A DNA stretch of 64,000 nt from Metellina segmentata (GCA_947359465.1 OX375877.1:30670407-30734406); one strand, 5' to 3'; numbered from the stretch's first letter, positions 22,450 to 33,809 are shown. The notes: generated by a model not told the origin, from the sequence alone. Numbers and translations are program-made.

Positions 22450-23320
22450 CCTCCACTTGAGTAACAAAGTATATTGGACTTGGTCTAGTATTTACTAGAC
22501 AAAGGAAGTTAAGGACAAGTAGACTAAATGAGATAGAAGGAAGTAGACCAAAGGGGTTAGGGCCAGGGCTCGAAATACCCGGGTGCACAGGTGCACTGTG
22601 CACATGAAAATAAAATTGTGCACCTAATTTTTTCCCGCTAGGCGCACCTGTGCACCTAATTTAAAAACTTAGGTGCACCTTGTGCACCTGTATTAAAAAA
22701 TATATTTCGAGGCCTGGGTTAGGGAGAAGTAGACCAAATGAGATACAAACAAGTAGATCAAATGGGTTAGGTACAAGTAGACCAAATGAGATAGAAGCAA
22801 GTAGACCAAGGGGTTAGGAACAAATATATCACTGGCGTAATGTATATAAATAGGGTTACGAAGAGCTCGACCAAGGGGTTGGGTACAAGTAGATCATGGG
22901 GGGTAGGGAGAACTAGACCAAGGAGTTAGAGACAAGTAGACCAAGGGGGATAAAGGGAACTAGACTAAGTGGGTAAGTACAATTAGACCTTTGGGTTAGG
23001 GACAAGTAGATCAAGGGGATAAGAACAATTAGGGAAAACTAGACTAAGTCGGTAAGTACAAGTAGACCTTTGGGTTAGGGAGAAGTAGACCAGGGATATA
23101 TGTACATGTATCCCACGAAGATTAGGCAGAAGAACTAGACTTAGATGTTAGGGGCAAGTAGATCAAGTGGGTTACGGAGAGCTAGACTAAGGGGTTAGAG
23201 ACAAGTAGATGAAGAAGATAGTTAAAATTATATGAAGGGGAAAGGTACAACTAGACCAAGGGGTTCAAGGACAAGTAGATAACAGGAGTCAGACTACTAA
23301 ACAAGACCAAAAGGATAAGC
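22450..23320. repeat. Degenerate minisatellite (GTAGACCAA...GGGTTAGG)
   Basis: Dozens of imperfect units around GGGTTAGGGACAAGTAGACC, about 20-28 bp each. The left part uses AAATGAGATA and the right part AAGGGGATAA as the joining segment. It is interrupted by the MITE at 22563-22716. It is old, since no two neighbouring units are identical. Confidence 0.8.
22563..22716. mobile_element. hAT-type MITE inside the minisatellite
   Basis: About 154 bp with inverted ends CAGGGCTCGAAATA and TATTTCGAGGCCTG, and 8-bp flanks GGTTAGGG on both sides (22555-22562 and 22717-22724). 8-bp duplications and CAGGG-type ends are typical of hAT elements. The duplicated motif is also the minisatellite unit, so the duplication alone is not proof. 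The interior is built of GTGCACCTAA inverted repeats shared with 58925-59460. Confidence 0.7.
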
Positions 23321-24184
23321 AGAGTCAGAAACTGAAGTCAACACTGAACTATCAATTTACCTATTTTGTAAAGGAAATGCAAATATATTATTTTCAACGT
23401 GTATGCACTTAAACTTTTCTACCATCTATCTATCAATACATAATTACTGAAAAATCTCTTTATTTTTGAGAAAAAGCAATGAACCTGTTTTTGTCCACTT
23501 CAGATGCATTCTTTACTTTGATAAAATTTCTAATTTGATTGGTACTTTAATTAAACATTGATTAATTTTTGTTATCCGATTGGGACTTTAATTAGGGCCA
23601 AGAATTTTGCTGTTCTTCAAAACATGCAAAGATGAGATAAAAAAATGCCTAGAGCTCTTACCTTTGAGCTTAATTTTATGGAACTCTAATGAGGTTCTAA
23701 TTAAATACAGAGGATAAAACAAAGGCACCTGAATGCTAATTTAAAGAAAAGAAGAAAAGCCGACTCTCTCATATAAGCTCCTTGAAGTAAGAGTTGCAGC
23801 AATAATTTGTACAAATAAATTTAATGTCGTTACAGGATTCCTACACTTTAAGATACACAGTAACATTTATGAAACAATGTACTTGTAATGAAATTAAATC
23901 AACAGTTTCGAAAAGTTTTCTGAAGAATAAGAAACAAGCGAAAGAACAAGGCCTTTTATCTTGTTTACATATCATTATGGCACAGAAAAGTAGTAAAACT
24001 TAAAATGACTAATTTCTTTCTTACCCAGGCATTAGAAAGCTTCTCCAATTGTTTATTTTGCATATTGGTATTGATATAATGCTTATAAGTACACCATTAA
24101 GTTGGGAAACCACATTGACTGATAAAGTAAGATGTAAGGCTGGTTGAATGTAGTATTGTTGTGGAAAAAAGTTAATTTGGGACT
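23321..24184. other. Unique AT-rich DNA, no gene recognised
   Basis: No recognisable feature. Confidence 0.45.
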
Positions 24185-24345
24185 ACTCCTGGGGTTGTCT
24201 TGAGAAGGTAAGATCGTAATGTCGTTATTAGAAGAAAACAAGATCGTAAATAAAATTCGGCTGTATTTTTTGACGATATACCATGTCCATTAAGATAGGG
24301 TCAGTTCTGCTAATGCCGAGATACCTCATCAAAACCAATTGTAGA
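24185..24345. repeat. Palindromic-core minisatellite fragment
   Basis: Units such as TTTTTTGACGATATACCATG and TCAGTTCTGCTAATGCCGAG with GATACCTCATC. Diverged members of the 43-46 bp family. Confidence 0.55.
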
Positions 24346-24669
24346 GTTGCATAACCAATTTCCCTATACATATCAATATTAAAAACAGGTGTCATATATT
24401 ACGTGATTTCACTCTATGTACTTTTATCAGCAAAAATAGCTTTTCAGATCGGTAGAAAATGTTTCTATTTGGAGCACCGAGACTTTAGAACGTGATGCAT
24501 GATAAAATAATTTATTTAGTTTAAAAAATAGACATCAAAAGATAAGAAAACAAATTTAGCAAAGTGTAAGATTCGTTTTTCAAATATTAAGATTGATTTC
24601 CAGTCAGAGTTGAGTAACAAGATCCTGTAATTTAAATACGAGAAATTAGCATTTGGTATTATTCAGGCG

Positions 24670-25622
24670 TTAAGGTATTAAGAGGCACTGTGTGGAATAA
24701 CTTTAAAAATGCAGCATGTTATGTTACTGGTTGTGAAATGTGTGAATATCATTAGAGCAAGAGCATTACACAGACAAGAATTCAGAAAATATTATAAATT
24801 GTTAGATTTGGAATATATCGAACTTATCCTTCATTGTGAAAAGCGCTGGCTTTATAGAAGACAGGTTCTGAGTAGATTTTTGAACTTGAAAAACGCTGTT
24901 CATAATTTTTTAGAACAGAAAAATGAACTACCTGATGAAAGAACCCTATTATTTGACAACAACTGGCTATTTGATCTGGCATTTTTAGTTGATGTTACTA
25001 GTCATCTCAATGATCTAAATTCGAAACTACAAGGCAAGAATAAATTATTTACTAGTTTAGTAAATAGCATCAATTCATTAAATTGAAATTAAAACTCTTC
25101 ATCTCTCAGTTACAAAATCAGGATGTGAGTCAATTTCCACATTTGAAAGAGCAAAGTGAATGTGCTGAGGATAATAACAATTTGACCATTTATATTGATA
25201 AAGTCAAGTTATTGCAAGGGTCATTTGAAAGTCGTTTTCATGATTTGGCTATAGAAGAAAACTGCATGCTCGCATTTAGAAATCCATTTTCACTCAGTGA
25301 ACAAAACGCAATGAAGATGCCTAGTAACATACAATTGGAACTTATTAATTTAAAAACAAATTCATTATTAAGAATGAAATTTGATGAGCTTTTTTCAGAT
25401 CAAAATGCTTCTGACATTATTAATTTCTGGCGTTCATTACCCTGTGAAGAACTAAGAAAATTTGCAAAAAAATTATATTATTTCGTGAAAATTATTAAAA
25501 GCAAAACGAGGTCGCGAAAGACTGATTCAAATTTGAAGAATTCTCTGGTGCTCTCTGTAACAAATTTAACACCAAACATTGAAAAATTAGCGAAATCCAA
25601 ACAGGCTCAAAAGTCTCATTAA
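24670..25622 (+). pseudogene. hAT transposase C-terminal half (GTF2IRD2/ZBED5-like group)
   Basis: Two plus-strand frames together read as the second half of the transposase family that in vertebrates gave GTF2IRD2 and ZBED5-like genes. Frame 24709-25086 has VVKCVNIIRARALHRQEF, then LHCEKRWLYRRQVLSRFLNL (the conserved Arg-Trp-Leu block of the hAT catalytic core) and LAFLVDVTSHLNDLNSKLQG. Frame 25083-25622 continues with LKLFISQLQNQDVSQFPHL, FRNPFSL and ends SVTNLTPNIEKLAKSKQAQ, the family's C-terminal motif. The two pieces are joined by one frameshift at about 25080, at INSLN. The N-terminal zinc finger and first catalytic region were not found upstream, and the block that in the family carries the dimerisation motif is shortened. 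The copy is dead, but the frame is otherwise well kept, so the loss is recent or the fragment is young. Confidence 0.85.
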
Positions 25623-25865
25623 AGGTAAGTAATTTTTATGTTTCGTAATAGATAGTTTTATATAAAATATTAAAATAATTAAAAATGTTAATTATGTCTT
25701 TAAACATACTTTTATTAAAGAGGTTATTATGGATGGGCCAGGACCATGAAAGTAAGAAAGTAGAAAAGGTGCTCGAGTTGTATCGCGCATTTCAACTCAT
25801 ATGTGAAAAAAAATTGACGTATTGTATGTAAAAGGTTAGTCACCCCTTGGTTACACTGTTACATA
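25623..25865. other. Unassigned DNA after the hAT remnant
   Basis: A splice-donor-like AAAGGTAAGTAA immediately follows the hAT stop codon (25620-25631). Otherwise nothing recognised. Confidence 0.35.
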
Positions 25866-25960
25866 TACTACTAGCCACTGCGTGGCTAGCCCGTGCCAGT
25901 GGTATTGGTTTGCGAAGCAAACCAACACCACGGGCAACGCCGTGATATAAGGTATTAATC
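25866..25960. repeat. Cluster of hairpins (CTAGCCAC/GTGGCTAG and GGTTTGC/GCAAACC)
   Basis: CTAGCCAC-TGC-GTGGCTAG is a perfect 8-bp stem. It is followed by a 15-bp stem with one mismatch around GGTTTGC-GAA-GCAAACC (from GTGGTATTGG to CCAACACCAC), itself bracketed by CCCGTG and CACGGG. Such stacked hairpins occur near the ends of rolling-circle (Helitron-like) and foldback elements. No element boundary is proven. Confidence 0.6.
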
Positions 25961-26289
25961 TGGTGTGAAATTTTGATCAAATAACAATCTAAAGTAAAAT
26001 TTTCCGCAATTTCGAATCCGTTGAAATTTTTAATCTATCTTTAGCGATTCCAATTTTACGAAAAAAAAAAAATAACAATCCCAGTCACTATGTTTTTTAT
26101 TTTTTGCTCTTATTCGCGGAAATGGGACAGAAAATTTAAAATAAAAGCGGAAACGAAAAAAATAATTTTCTCTAGAGTAAATGTATTTTCTACAGTATTT
26201 CAGGTCCATCCTTATTTCACAAAGTGAAAAATGGACTCAAACAGCTTGATATAGATTGTGAAGTGAGCACTTTAGGATCATGAAATACA

Positions 26290-26790
26290 CTACACTACAA
26301 TAATGGACCGGACATCAGTGGATATAGAATCCGACTTGTTTGGGACCTTTGCATGTTATTCCTGGTATAGTGAACGCCGACGCCTACATAAACATTTTGG
26401 ACAATCAGGTTCTTCCTACGCTCTGGCAATTTTATGGAATGGACGAATGTTACTTCCAGGACGACAAAAACGCTCCATATCATGTTGCAGCCTCTGTCAA
26501 GCAGTGGTATCAAGATATGGATGTAAAACGTCTTCCCTGGCCTGCTCAGAGTCCAGACCTAAACCCCGAAAAATATTTGTGGGACGCGTTAGAGCGACGC
26601 TTACGGACCAGGGAACCACGTCCAGAATCTACAGCTGAGCTGGCGACATGCTTGCAGCAGGAATGGATACAAATACCCATAGCTGTGTATTAAAACCTTG
26701 TTGAAAGTATGCCCAGAAGGGTTGCTAGTGTCATTGCAGCACGTGGGGGACCACACCCTTTGAAAATGTATTCTTTACCTCATACCATCA
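26290..26790 (+). pseudogene. Tc1-like transposase, catalytic C-terminal part
   Basis: Frame 26340-26693 encodes GPLHVIPGIVNADAYINIL, then CYFQDDKNAPYHVAASVKQW (second catalytic Asp), PWPAQSPDLNPEKYLWDALE (glutamate region, normally DLNPIEHLW, so the Ile-Glu pair is disturbed) and QQEWIQIPIAVY. After a stop at 26691 the same reading continues with ESMPRRVASVIAARGGPHP, the normal tail, to about 26760. The first catalytic Asp region and the DNA-binding domain are not visible upstream. This is a different lineage from the 4150-4755 copy, as shown by the VIPGIVNAD motif. Confidence 0.87.
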
Positions 26791-27650
26791 CATCTTGCAG
26801 TCCGATCCCGTATAGTAGGGTAGTGTATCTGAAAGGTCAAAAATGTTTCAGTTTGTCCTAAGTGCGAGGGGAACACACCCTCTAGTAATCATCTTCTTCC
26901 CTGTATTGAAACGAGCCCTTCAAACGTATTCCAGAATCCTGATGACATAATTATTTCTCTGAGAACCAGAGTTTTATTGGTCAAGCAGGATGCTTGACCA
27001 GGAAGACTAAGTATCAATAGCAATAATATAGAAAACAGGTAAAATACTTTCATTCAGCACAACTCCGGTTTGTAATACCTCTTGTTCAATTTCACGACAT
27101 TTTGTTACGTGAAATTGTCTTGTGTTTGGAGCAGCTACCGAATTGGTCTCTCTATTATAGTTAACAGATAAAAGTCTATAAAATTCAATTACAAACTCTG
27201 CCAAAAGAGCGGTGTTCTATATTTTAATGCAACCCCGATATATATCATGCGAGAGAATTCTCTCTCTTTCTTCATGATAGGCTTTTTCTGACAAGTTAAA
27301 TGCAGATGGTTTTATGGGTGGAACAATCTTCCTTTACGTATTTCGAACTTATTTCAACTTTCTACAAATACGTGATAAACGTCACTTAGATCAAAACAGA
27401 TGTAAGTGATCGAGTAACTATCATAAATAAACACGGTAACAGAATAGAATCGTCGTAGAAACAGAGGTAAACTGCATTTTGAGGTAACCCCGAGATATAT
27501 ACAATGCTAGATCGTATATAACCCGGCTCTCTCGAAAAGGCAGTTGGGACACGTGGCTTTGTCAAGCTGAATTAGGGACTGGTGGAAAAGTGTAAGCGAG
27601 TCCCTTCTTCAATTGGCGTCTTTAGGTATGAATCTGGTACCGAGTTTTAT
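26791..27650. other. Unique DNA, no gene recognised
   Basis: No recognisable feature. Short open frames only. Confidence 0.45.
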
Positions 27651-27714
27651 ACTTCTATTCCGAAGTTGTGAAGGGTCAATTATAACTTATCCTTCACAAC
27701 TTCGGAATCGAAGT
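27651..27714. repeat. 24-bp inverted repeat at a gap edge
   Basis: Arms 27651-27674 and 27691-27714 are reverse complements with one mismatch (ACTTCTATTCCGAAG against ACTTCGATTCCGAAG), with a 16-base spacer. It ends exactly where the run of N begins. Confidence 0.9.
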
Positions 27715-27914
27715 NNNNNNNNNNNNNNNNNNNNNNNNNNNNNNNNNNNNNNNNNNNNNNNNNNNNNNNNNNNNNNNNNNNNNNNNNNNNNNNNNNNNNN
27801 NNNNNNNNNNNNNNNNNNNNNNNNNNNNNNNNNNNNNNNNNNNNNNNNNNNNNNNNNNNNNNNNNNNNNNNNNNNNNNNNNNNNNNNNNNNNNNNNNNNN
27901 NNNNNNNNNNNNNN
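27715..27914. other. Assembly gap, 200 N
   Basis: Exactly 200 unknown bases, a conventional gap size, so the real distance is unknown. Confidence 0.99.
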
Positions 27915-27919
27915 CATGA

Positions 27920-28065
27920 TCATGAGAAGAGAACTGACCAGATCTTGATCTTGCCATCATAAAAAATCGTAAATATTTTGATGACGAGATATCTCGTCAC
28001 TAGAAAAAATTGGTTATATCTTGATCGACTAGCTATTTCGTCGAACAAAGCAACACTTGTAGGTT
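27920..28065. mobile_element. Palindromic-core minisatellite, terminal unit
   Basis: Contains the exact core GACGAGATATCTCGTC near 27982. Read on the minus strand from 28065 it starts CCTTTAAACCTACAAGTG and continues to TTCGACGAAATAGCTAGTCG, parallel to the terminal units at 7528-7620 and 54380-54505. Confidence 0.65.
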
Positions 28066-28442
28066 TAAAGGGGAAGTATAGTCATCAAAGTCTAAATGTC
28101 AAGAGCTGAAAGCCCTTCGTTGGAAAGGTGAATCTCGTCTTTCACAAACTCTATAAGAGATATGCGGCAGTTGTAAATGATATATTTTTAATGGGTTCTG
28201 ATTGTTGGTCCATCTCTTTTTGATGGACTCCTTTGATCGACTCTCTTTTCTTTTTCATGTGACTTAAGACAAGCTGCTATTAATGCTGATCATTTGAATG
28301 TGTGCACAGTTCTTTAAGATTATAATGGAGGGGTACAAAAGTACTATGAAGTCCATGAGTTAATGGCATCATCGTCATACGCATGGCATTTGTCAATGCT
28401 TGCTCTATTTTAAAATTTCTTGTTTTTGTATTTTTAATTTTT

Positions 28443-28600
28443 CCGCCTAACTGGTATAGTGGTCATAGTGTTTGCCTACCGTCCAGTATGTCCAGATTAG
28501 AATCTTTGTTTGTAAGTACATGGATGTTGGTGATTGGTATGAGTTAGGATAACGGTGGCTTGCTTACCATCTGGTTGCTCCTATGCTAATAATGCGTTCA
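28443..28600 (+). repeat. tRNA-like head, possible third SINE type
   Basis: CCTAACTGGTATAGTGGTCA resembles an A box region and CAGATTAGAATC a decayed B box, at tRNA-like spacing, followed by TGTTTGTAAGTACATGGATG as in the main SINE. After that the sequence differs from the main body. Confidence 0.45.
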
Positions 28601-28689
28601 TCCCTTTTTGTTTCCAAGGTTGAAGAGGTCAGTGTTAGAGAATAAGGAATGAGTGAAACACATTATAAGGAAACTTGACTTTACGTCAT

Positions 28690-29000
28690 TCGCCATCTGG
28701 TTTCCAATATTTCTGCAATCTATCTCTATAATTACTAAGTGCAGTGTGTGTGTGTTTAAGTGTTGAGCCATTATGGGCTGTATACTAGTACATAAATACA
28801 GTTATGAGAGTCAAAAATATCATTATGAAATATGTGTGGATGCAGTTTGTCATACCCAGTCAGGAAACGAAACTCAACAACTGAAGCTCTCCTAGGATAG
28901 TCTGGGAACACGTCAGTAGAGGATAGAAGGTATTCCCAAGATTTATCCTTGACAGCATTGACACGTTTTTGTTTAAGGCGGTGTTTGAACAACTCTTTTA
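28690..29000 (-). pseudogene. LINE RNase H-following C-terminal fragment
   Basis: The minus frame 28771-28992 reads SWEYLLSSTDVFPDYPRRAS, VVEFRFLTGYDKLHPHIF and DSHNCIYVL (the Cys begins the zinc knuckle). After a stop, MAQHL and YRDRLQKYWKPDGE continue the normal end of this LINE tail in other frames down to about 28690. This is the PR-A---FRL-TGHD-L--HL pattern of arthropod LINE tails. The fragment is broken and isolated. Confidence 0.7.
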
Positions 29001-30254
29001 TCCAAAGTTTCGAAGTGTGAAAAGAGAAAGGGTTTAACGGCTTTTGGGTGATCTTGCTTCCTATTTGACGCGACAGTCATAAGGGGATTAGAACATAAGA
29101 AAAAACTCCAAATTCTTATTTGTTGAGTTTTATTGTACTTCATGTTTGGAACAGAAAATTTCGTTTTAGTGATAGAAGCTTTTCGTCATGACTGTAATCA
29201 GTTGAGTACGAATTTAATAATTTGTTGATTGTAACTTCATGCTGGTATTGATATCGTGTATGGAAAAATCAAATAATTACAAAGCCCATTTTGTATATTT
29301 TTGAAAATCTATCTAATAGTACTTCAAGGTGTTGAGTAATGTTATCTATGTCACTTTCTCAAACTTCATAGCACTTAACGTTTCTTTAGATAAACTCCAA
29401 ACACTCAATGTTACATTCTCATTTTAACTGCACATTGCTCAATATCACTTTCTCAAATCCAAAGGTCTACTTTGAAATAATACTTCTTGGGTCGCTGTAC
29501 TCAATGTGTTACTTACCAATAATACTTTATGTAAGTGTGCATTGTATTTTGCAATTATAATAACTATTTTATATTTTCAAAGCTTAATTTTTTTATTAAA
29601 ATTTAAAAATGTCAAAATTTTAACGTTGGGCAAAACTGATATAACTTAAAATATTTTATAACAAATCTCTTCACTTTTGCATTAATTAACTTCTAAAAGT
29701 TCATACTATTAAATAAATATGGGAATTTTAGTTAAAATAATTAGAAAAAATTAAAAAAAAAAGATTGTTCTTAAACGACATAAAACATACAAAATTCGAA
29801 AAATTATAGAAAAAAATATCTATATACACAATTGCTGAAGACAAATTAAAGAAATATATTTGAAAAGTAAATGTAGAAATTTGCGTCCATATATGACAAG
29901 TAGTTTTTAAGTTATATCGATTTTTACTATTGAAATCCCGTTTAAAACAAAAGGAGAAAAAGAACGTTTATAATTATGAAGACTCGTTTGATTTGGCAGC
30001 TGTCATGTTTATAAAAGATTAAATATTTCCGTTTCTACTGATGGTAGAAAAAAAAATTAGGTATAATTTTATTCAGAAATGTCTATATTATTTTTTTAAG
30101 ATAAAAAAATTGCACTTTTTTTACATTTTGAGTTCTAGACCCCCTTAATAGTACTTCTGGTACGATATTCAGTGGTAGTTTCGAATCAACATTGCTGAAT
30201 AACGTTTTAATTCGATTTATTCCTACGATCGTCTTTTGCTGCACTATCACACAC

Positions 30255-30255
<1 letters not shown>
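29001..30255. other. AT-rich unique DNA, no gene recognised
   Basis: Very AT-rich from about 29560 to 30110. No recognisable feature. Confidence 0.5.
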
Positions 30256-30317
<62 letters not shown>

Positions 30318-30742
30318 GGAGTGAGAGATGGAGGGAGAGAGAAAGGGATGGAGGTAGAGAGAGATGGAGGGAGACAGAAAGAGATGGAGGTAAAGAGAGA
30401 GAGATGGAGGTAGAGAGAGATGGAGGTAGATAGAGATGGAGGTAGAGAGAGCGATGGAGGCAGCGAGAGAGATGGAGGCAGAGAGAGATAGATGTAGAGA
30501 GAGAGATGGAGGCAGAGAGAGATGGAGGCAGAGAGAGATGGAGGTAGAGAGAGATGGAGGTAGAGAGAGATGGAGGTAGAGAGAGATGGAGGTAGAGAGA
30601 GATGGAGGTAGAGAGAGCGATGGAGGCAACGAGAGCGATGGAGGCAGAGAGAGATGGATGTAGAGAGAGATGGAGGCAGAGAGAGATGGAGGCAGAGAGA
30701 GATGGAGGCAGAAAGAGAGATGGAGGCAGAGAGAGAGAGTTG
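30256..30742. repeat. (TA)n followed by a GA-rich minisatellite
   Basis: A TA run (30256-30286) passes into nearly pure purine sequence to 30742 made of GAGAGAGATGGAGGTAGAG and GATGGAGGCAGAGAG variants, period about 14-18 bp. The long antisense frames rich in Ser, Leu and Pro are artefacts of this composition. Confidence 0.95.
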
Positions 30743-31881
30743 AGATTTAATTATATCAGTTTTCTCCTTCAACACATTAAGAAACATGTTGTTTTCTATT
30801 ACACACTGTTATATATGTCGTGTTTTTTTGTTTCGCTCAACTAAACAGAAACGTAGCAATTTGTAATGGAAAGAAGGCGACTTCCTTAATCAGCTAAGTT
30901 AGCTCTTGTCTTAGATATTCCACCTGAGAGAAACAACAGCCGGCCGGCACGAGGCTCTATCCAATCTCACGTTCTCAGTGGTATTTATTTTTCGATAACA
31001 GGCCGCCGAAAAGGAGCAAGTGAAATCGATTAACTATTCAAAGAGGAGACCGATTAATCGATTTCCGAAAATGAGGGCCGTGATTTAAAACAAACTATCG
31101 AAATACATTTTTAATTACAACTCTCCCAGCAACGAGTATACGTCCCCTTTCTTTATTGTGTTCTTTTGGTCGTTATTTTCTTTCAAGGATTCGGCACAGT
31201 CTGCGCGTAGAAGATTGCGGAGAGATTTTAATTATGCATTCATCGATTTACAACAGAACTACTTTAACGTATCAAAACAAAAGTCATTAAAAGCTGGGAA
31301 TTTTTTTTCTTGCTTCGTCAACGCCTCGCAGAAGTTTATCCAATGAAATACCTTATCGATTATTATGTAATTTTTTGCCCTTGTGCGTAATAACGCCTAA
31401 AGCGGAAGGAAATAGAGGTGCATTGGATTGGAAGGACCGTGATATTTTAGGCATGAACTAAAATAGAAAAGTTAAGTGAAAAAAACTGTGCTTAACATAT
31501 TGTTTGCGAGTATTGAGTGAAAAAATAAGAAGCATAATATCGATATGTGGAAGAAAATAAATAAAAAGCGATTCGTTCCAAAGCTTGCTCTTCTAAATAC
31601 GTTTCGAATTCCTTTATTATTTTGAGCGCACGTGTAAATCAAGTAAGATTTATTTTCGGATATCTGTTCAAGTATAAGTTGAAACGATTAGCAGTTTCTT
31701 AAGGCGGGTTTTAGACAACTATTTAATACCTTGAAATTGCTCTGTTGAGTTAGACGTAGGTATGGAGTTTAGATAATGCATTTGATAACACTATTGGATA
31801 GAAAGGAAACGTATTGTAATAGGAAAAACGAAAATATCAACTCATCGTAAAACTAAACAGTTCAACTGTAACGTCAATAAG
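30743..31881. other. Unique DNA, no gene recognised
   Basis: 30950-31350 is less AT-biased and free of repeats, with a 62-codon plus frame at 31158 lacking a known domain. It could be conserved noncoding DNA. Confidence 0.35.
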
Positions 31882-32465
31882 TTAACCCTTCAAATTGTTA
31901 AGACGAGATATCTCGTCCATCAAAATGTAAAAACTTATGCTGATGACGAGATATCTCGTACATCAAGATGATCTGAACAGTTTTGCTTATGACGAGATAT
32001 CTAGTCCAACAAGATCTGAACAGTTTTGTTACTGACGAGATATCTCGTCTATCAAGATCTGAACAATTTTGCTATTGACCAGATACCTCGTCCATTAAGA
32101 TATGAACATTTTTGCTAATGACGAGATATCTTGTCCATCAAGATCTGGACAGTTTTGCTAATGACGAGATATCTCGTTCATAAAGATATGAACAGTTTTA
32201 ATAATGACGAGATATATTGCCCACCAAGATGATCTGAACAGTTTTATAACTGACGAGATATCTTGTCTAGCAAGATCTGAATAGTTTTGCTTATGATGAG
32301 ATATCTAGTTCATCAAGATTTCAACAGTTTTTATAAGGACGAGATATCTCGCCCATCAAGATATGAATAGTTTTGATTATGACGAGATATCTCGTCATTG
32401 AGATCTGGTCAGTTTCGATAATGAGACGATATACCTTGAGAAGAGACGACCATCAGAAGGGTTAA
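31882..32465. mobile_element. TTAA-flanked MITE filled with palindromic-core repeats
   Basis: Ends are TTAACCCTTC (31882-31891) and GAAGGGTTAA (32456-32465), perfect inverted termini with TTAA on both sides, the hallmark duplication of piggyBac-type transposition. The interior is about twelve units of 43-46 bp with the 16-bp palindrome GACGAGATATCTCGTC and linker CATCAAGATCTGAACAGTTT. No protein is encoded. The assignment to piggyBac is by termini only. Confidence 0.75.
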
Positions 32466-32579
32466 TTACTAAAAACTAAAATAAATACATTTCGAAAACA
32501 TTTAAAGTCATTGCACGTTTATTTAACATCAGTAAACCTTCAAAGTGCCGTAATTATTCATATTCTAACTAGGTAATTT

Positions 32580-32899
32580 GATAATTTTTAATTAATGTTG
32601 TACTACAGCAACACAACGGGCTATTGACGATTGTCCGGGATCAATCTCTAAGGAAAAGAATCGAGGACAACACCATGAATTTTATACGACGGTCAGATGA
32701 CGAGGCAGCACCTAAGCTGGATCCCTACTCTCTAAACTTCCACACCAAACCAACGTGACGACATACGACCACAACAAATTTAAACTGCACCAGTCGCCTC
32801 TACACCATACTCTTACAAATATCCATGCACTGACTCAGATTCGAACCAGGGACCTTCCAATCTAGAAGCTAATGTCCTGACCTTTAGACCGGTTGGTCC
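32580..32899 (-). mobile_element. tRNA-derived SINE, full length
   Basis: Same family as 17382-17709, with head at 32899 and tail at 32580. AACTAGG occurs on both sides (32567-32573 and 32900-32906), a likely short target duplication. The B box is ATTCGAACC on the complement. Confidence 0.9.
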
Positions 32900-33809
32900 A
32901 ACTAGGATCCAAATACAAATCGTTCCAGATAAAACTTTCTTGGTAAATGAAATTAAACTAGTTACTAATTCGTTTAGTTTTAAAATATTTTATTGATGAA
33001 ACTTAAACCTCACCAAACGGACTTCATTCCTTATTTACTGAACCTTTTCACGTTAATTTGTAACTCCCATTTTATTCCTGAGAACGGCAATTGAATGCTT
33101 CAAACGGCCCAACCTGCCGAATCTACACCACGAAGAACGCTCGAATTTTGAAGTCGTGGGTGCAAGCAAATTCAAAATCTCACGAATTGGAAAGACGGGT
33201 TCGCACTGATTGCCATATTCCCCGAACTCGAAACGAGTTTTATCTACTAACTCTCAGACAAGACGGAGCTATCACTCATCTTTAAAGATTATCTCGGCTT
33301 ATCGCTGATTTGAAATATGGCGGAGTCAATTTGGCCGACCGAAACTCATGAATTCCTGCAGTATCTCCCCACGCAATGCGGCTGTCTATTTATATAAATT
33401 TCGAGCGCAGACGACTCAGCCATATGTTTCCAGAAGAAGCGACCTTCCATTTTGCATTCGAGTACCGTTATCGTTCCATATTAGAGGAATGGCTTGTTTG
33501 GGCCATCGAAGTCCATTCAGCGTCGTTTGATTCTGGAGATAATAGCTGTATTCTAAAGGCTGCAAATGAGTCAAGGAGTGGATTTAATCGATGGTTATTG
33601 TCCCAAGCTCAAGATAGAATAATATGAGGGAATTTATGGTTGAGCGGGAAATGGATGAACTTTATTTAAACATTTTCTTAAGAGATGTAATTAGTTCGTG
33701 CGAGGAAATATCTTGAGCAGTTAGGGAATAAGCAATTTATGTTTTGCGTAAGTATCCAAGTAATCTACCTGGACTTAGTTGAACTATAAATAAATTTGTA
33801 AGTAGTATT
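32900..33809. other. Unique DNA, no gene recognised
   Basis: 33060-33640 is comparatively GC-balanced and repeat-free. An 83-codon plus frame (33376-33627) shows no domain. Not assigned. Confidence 0.35.

Noticed and set aside
22555..22724. True telomeric TTAGGG repeat
   Set aside because: The units are irregular and embedded in longer words (GGGTTAGGGACAAG...), so it is not a telomere array.
27613..27960. Frames of 78-111 codons across 27.7-27.9 kb
   Set aside because: They are mostly unknown residues from the N gap.
30083..30787. Long Ser/Leu/Pro-rich antisense frames, 234 and 140 codons
   Set aside because: They translate the GA-rich minisatellite; the low complexity explains the lack of stops.
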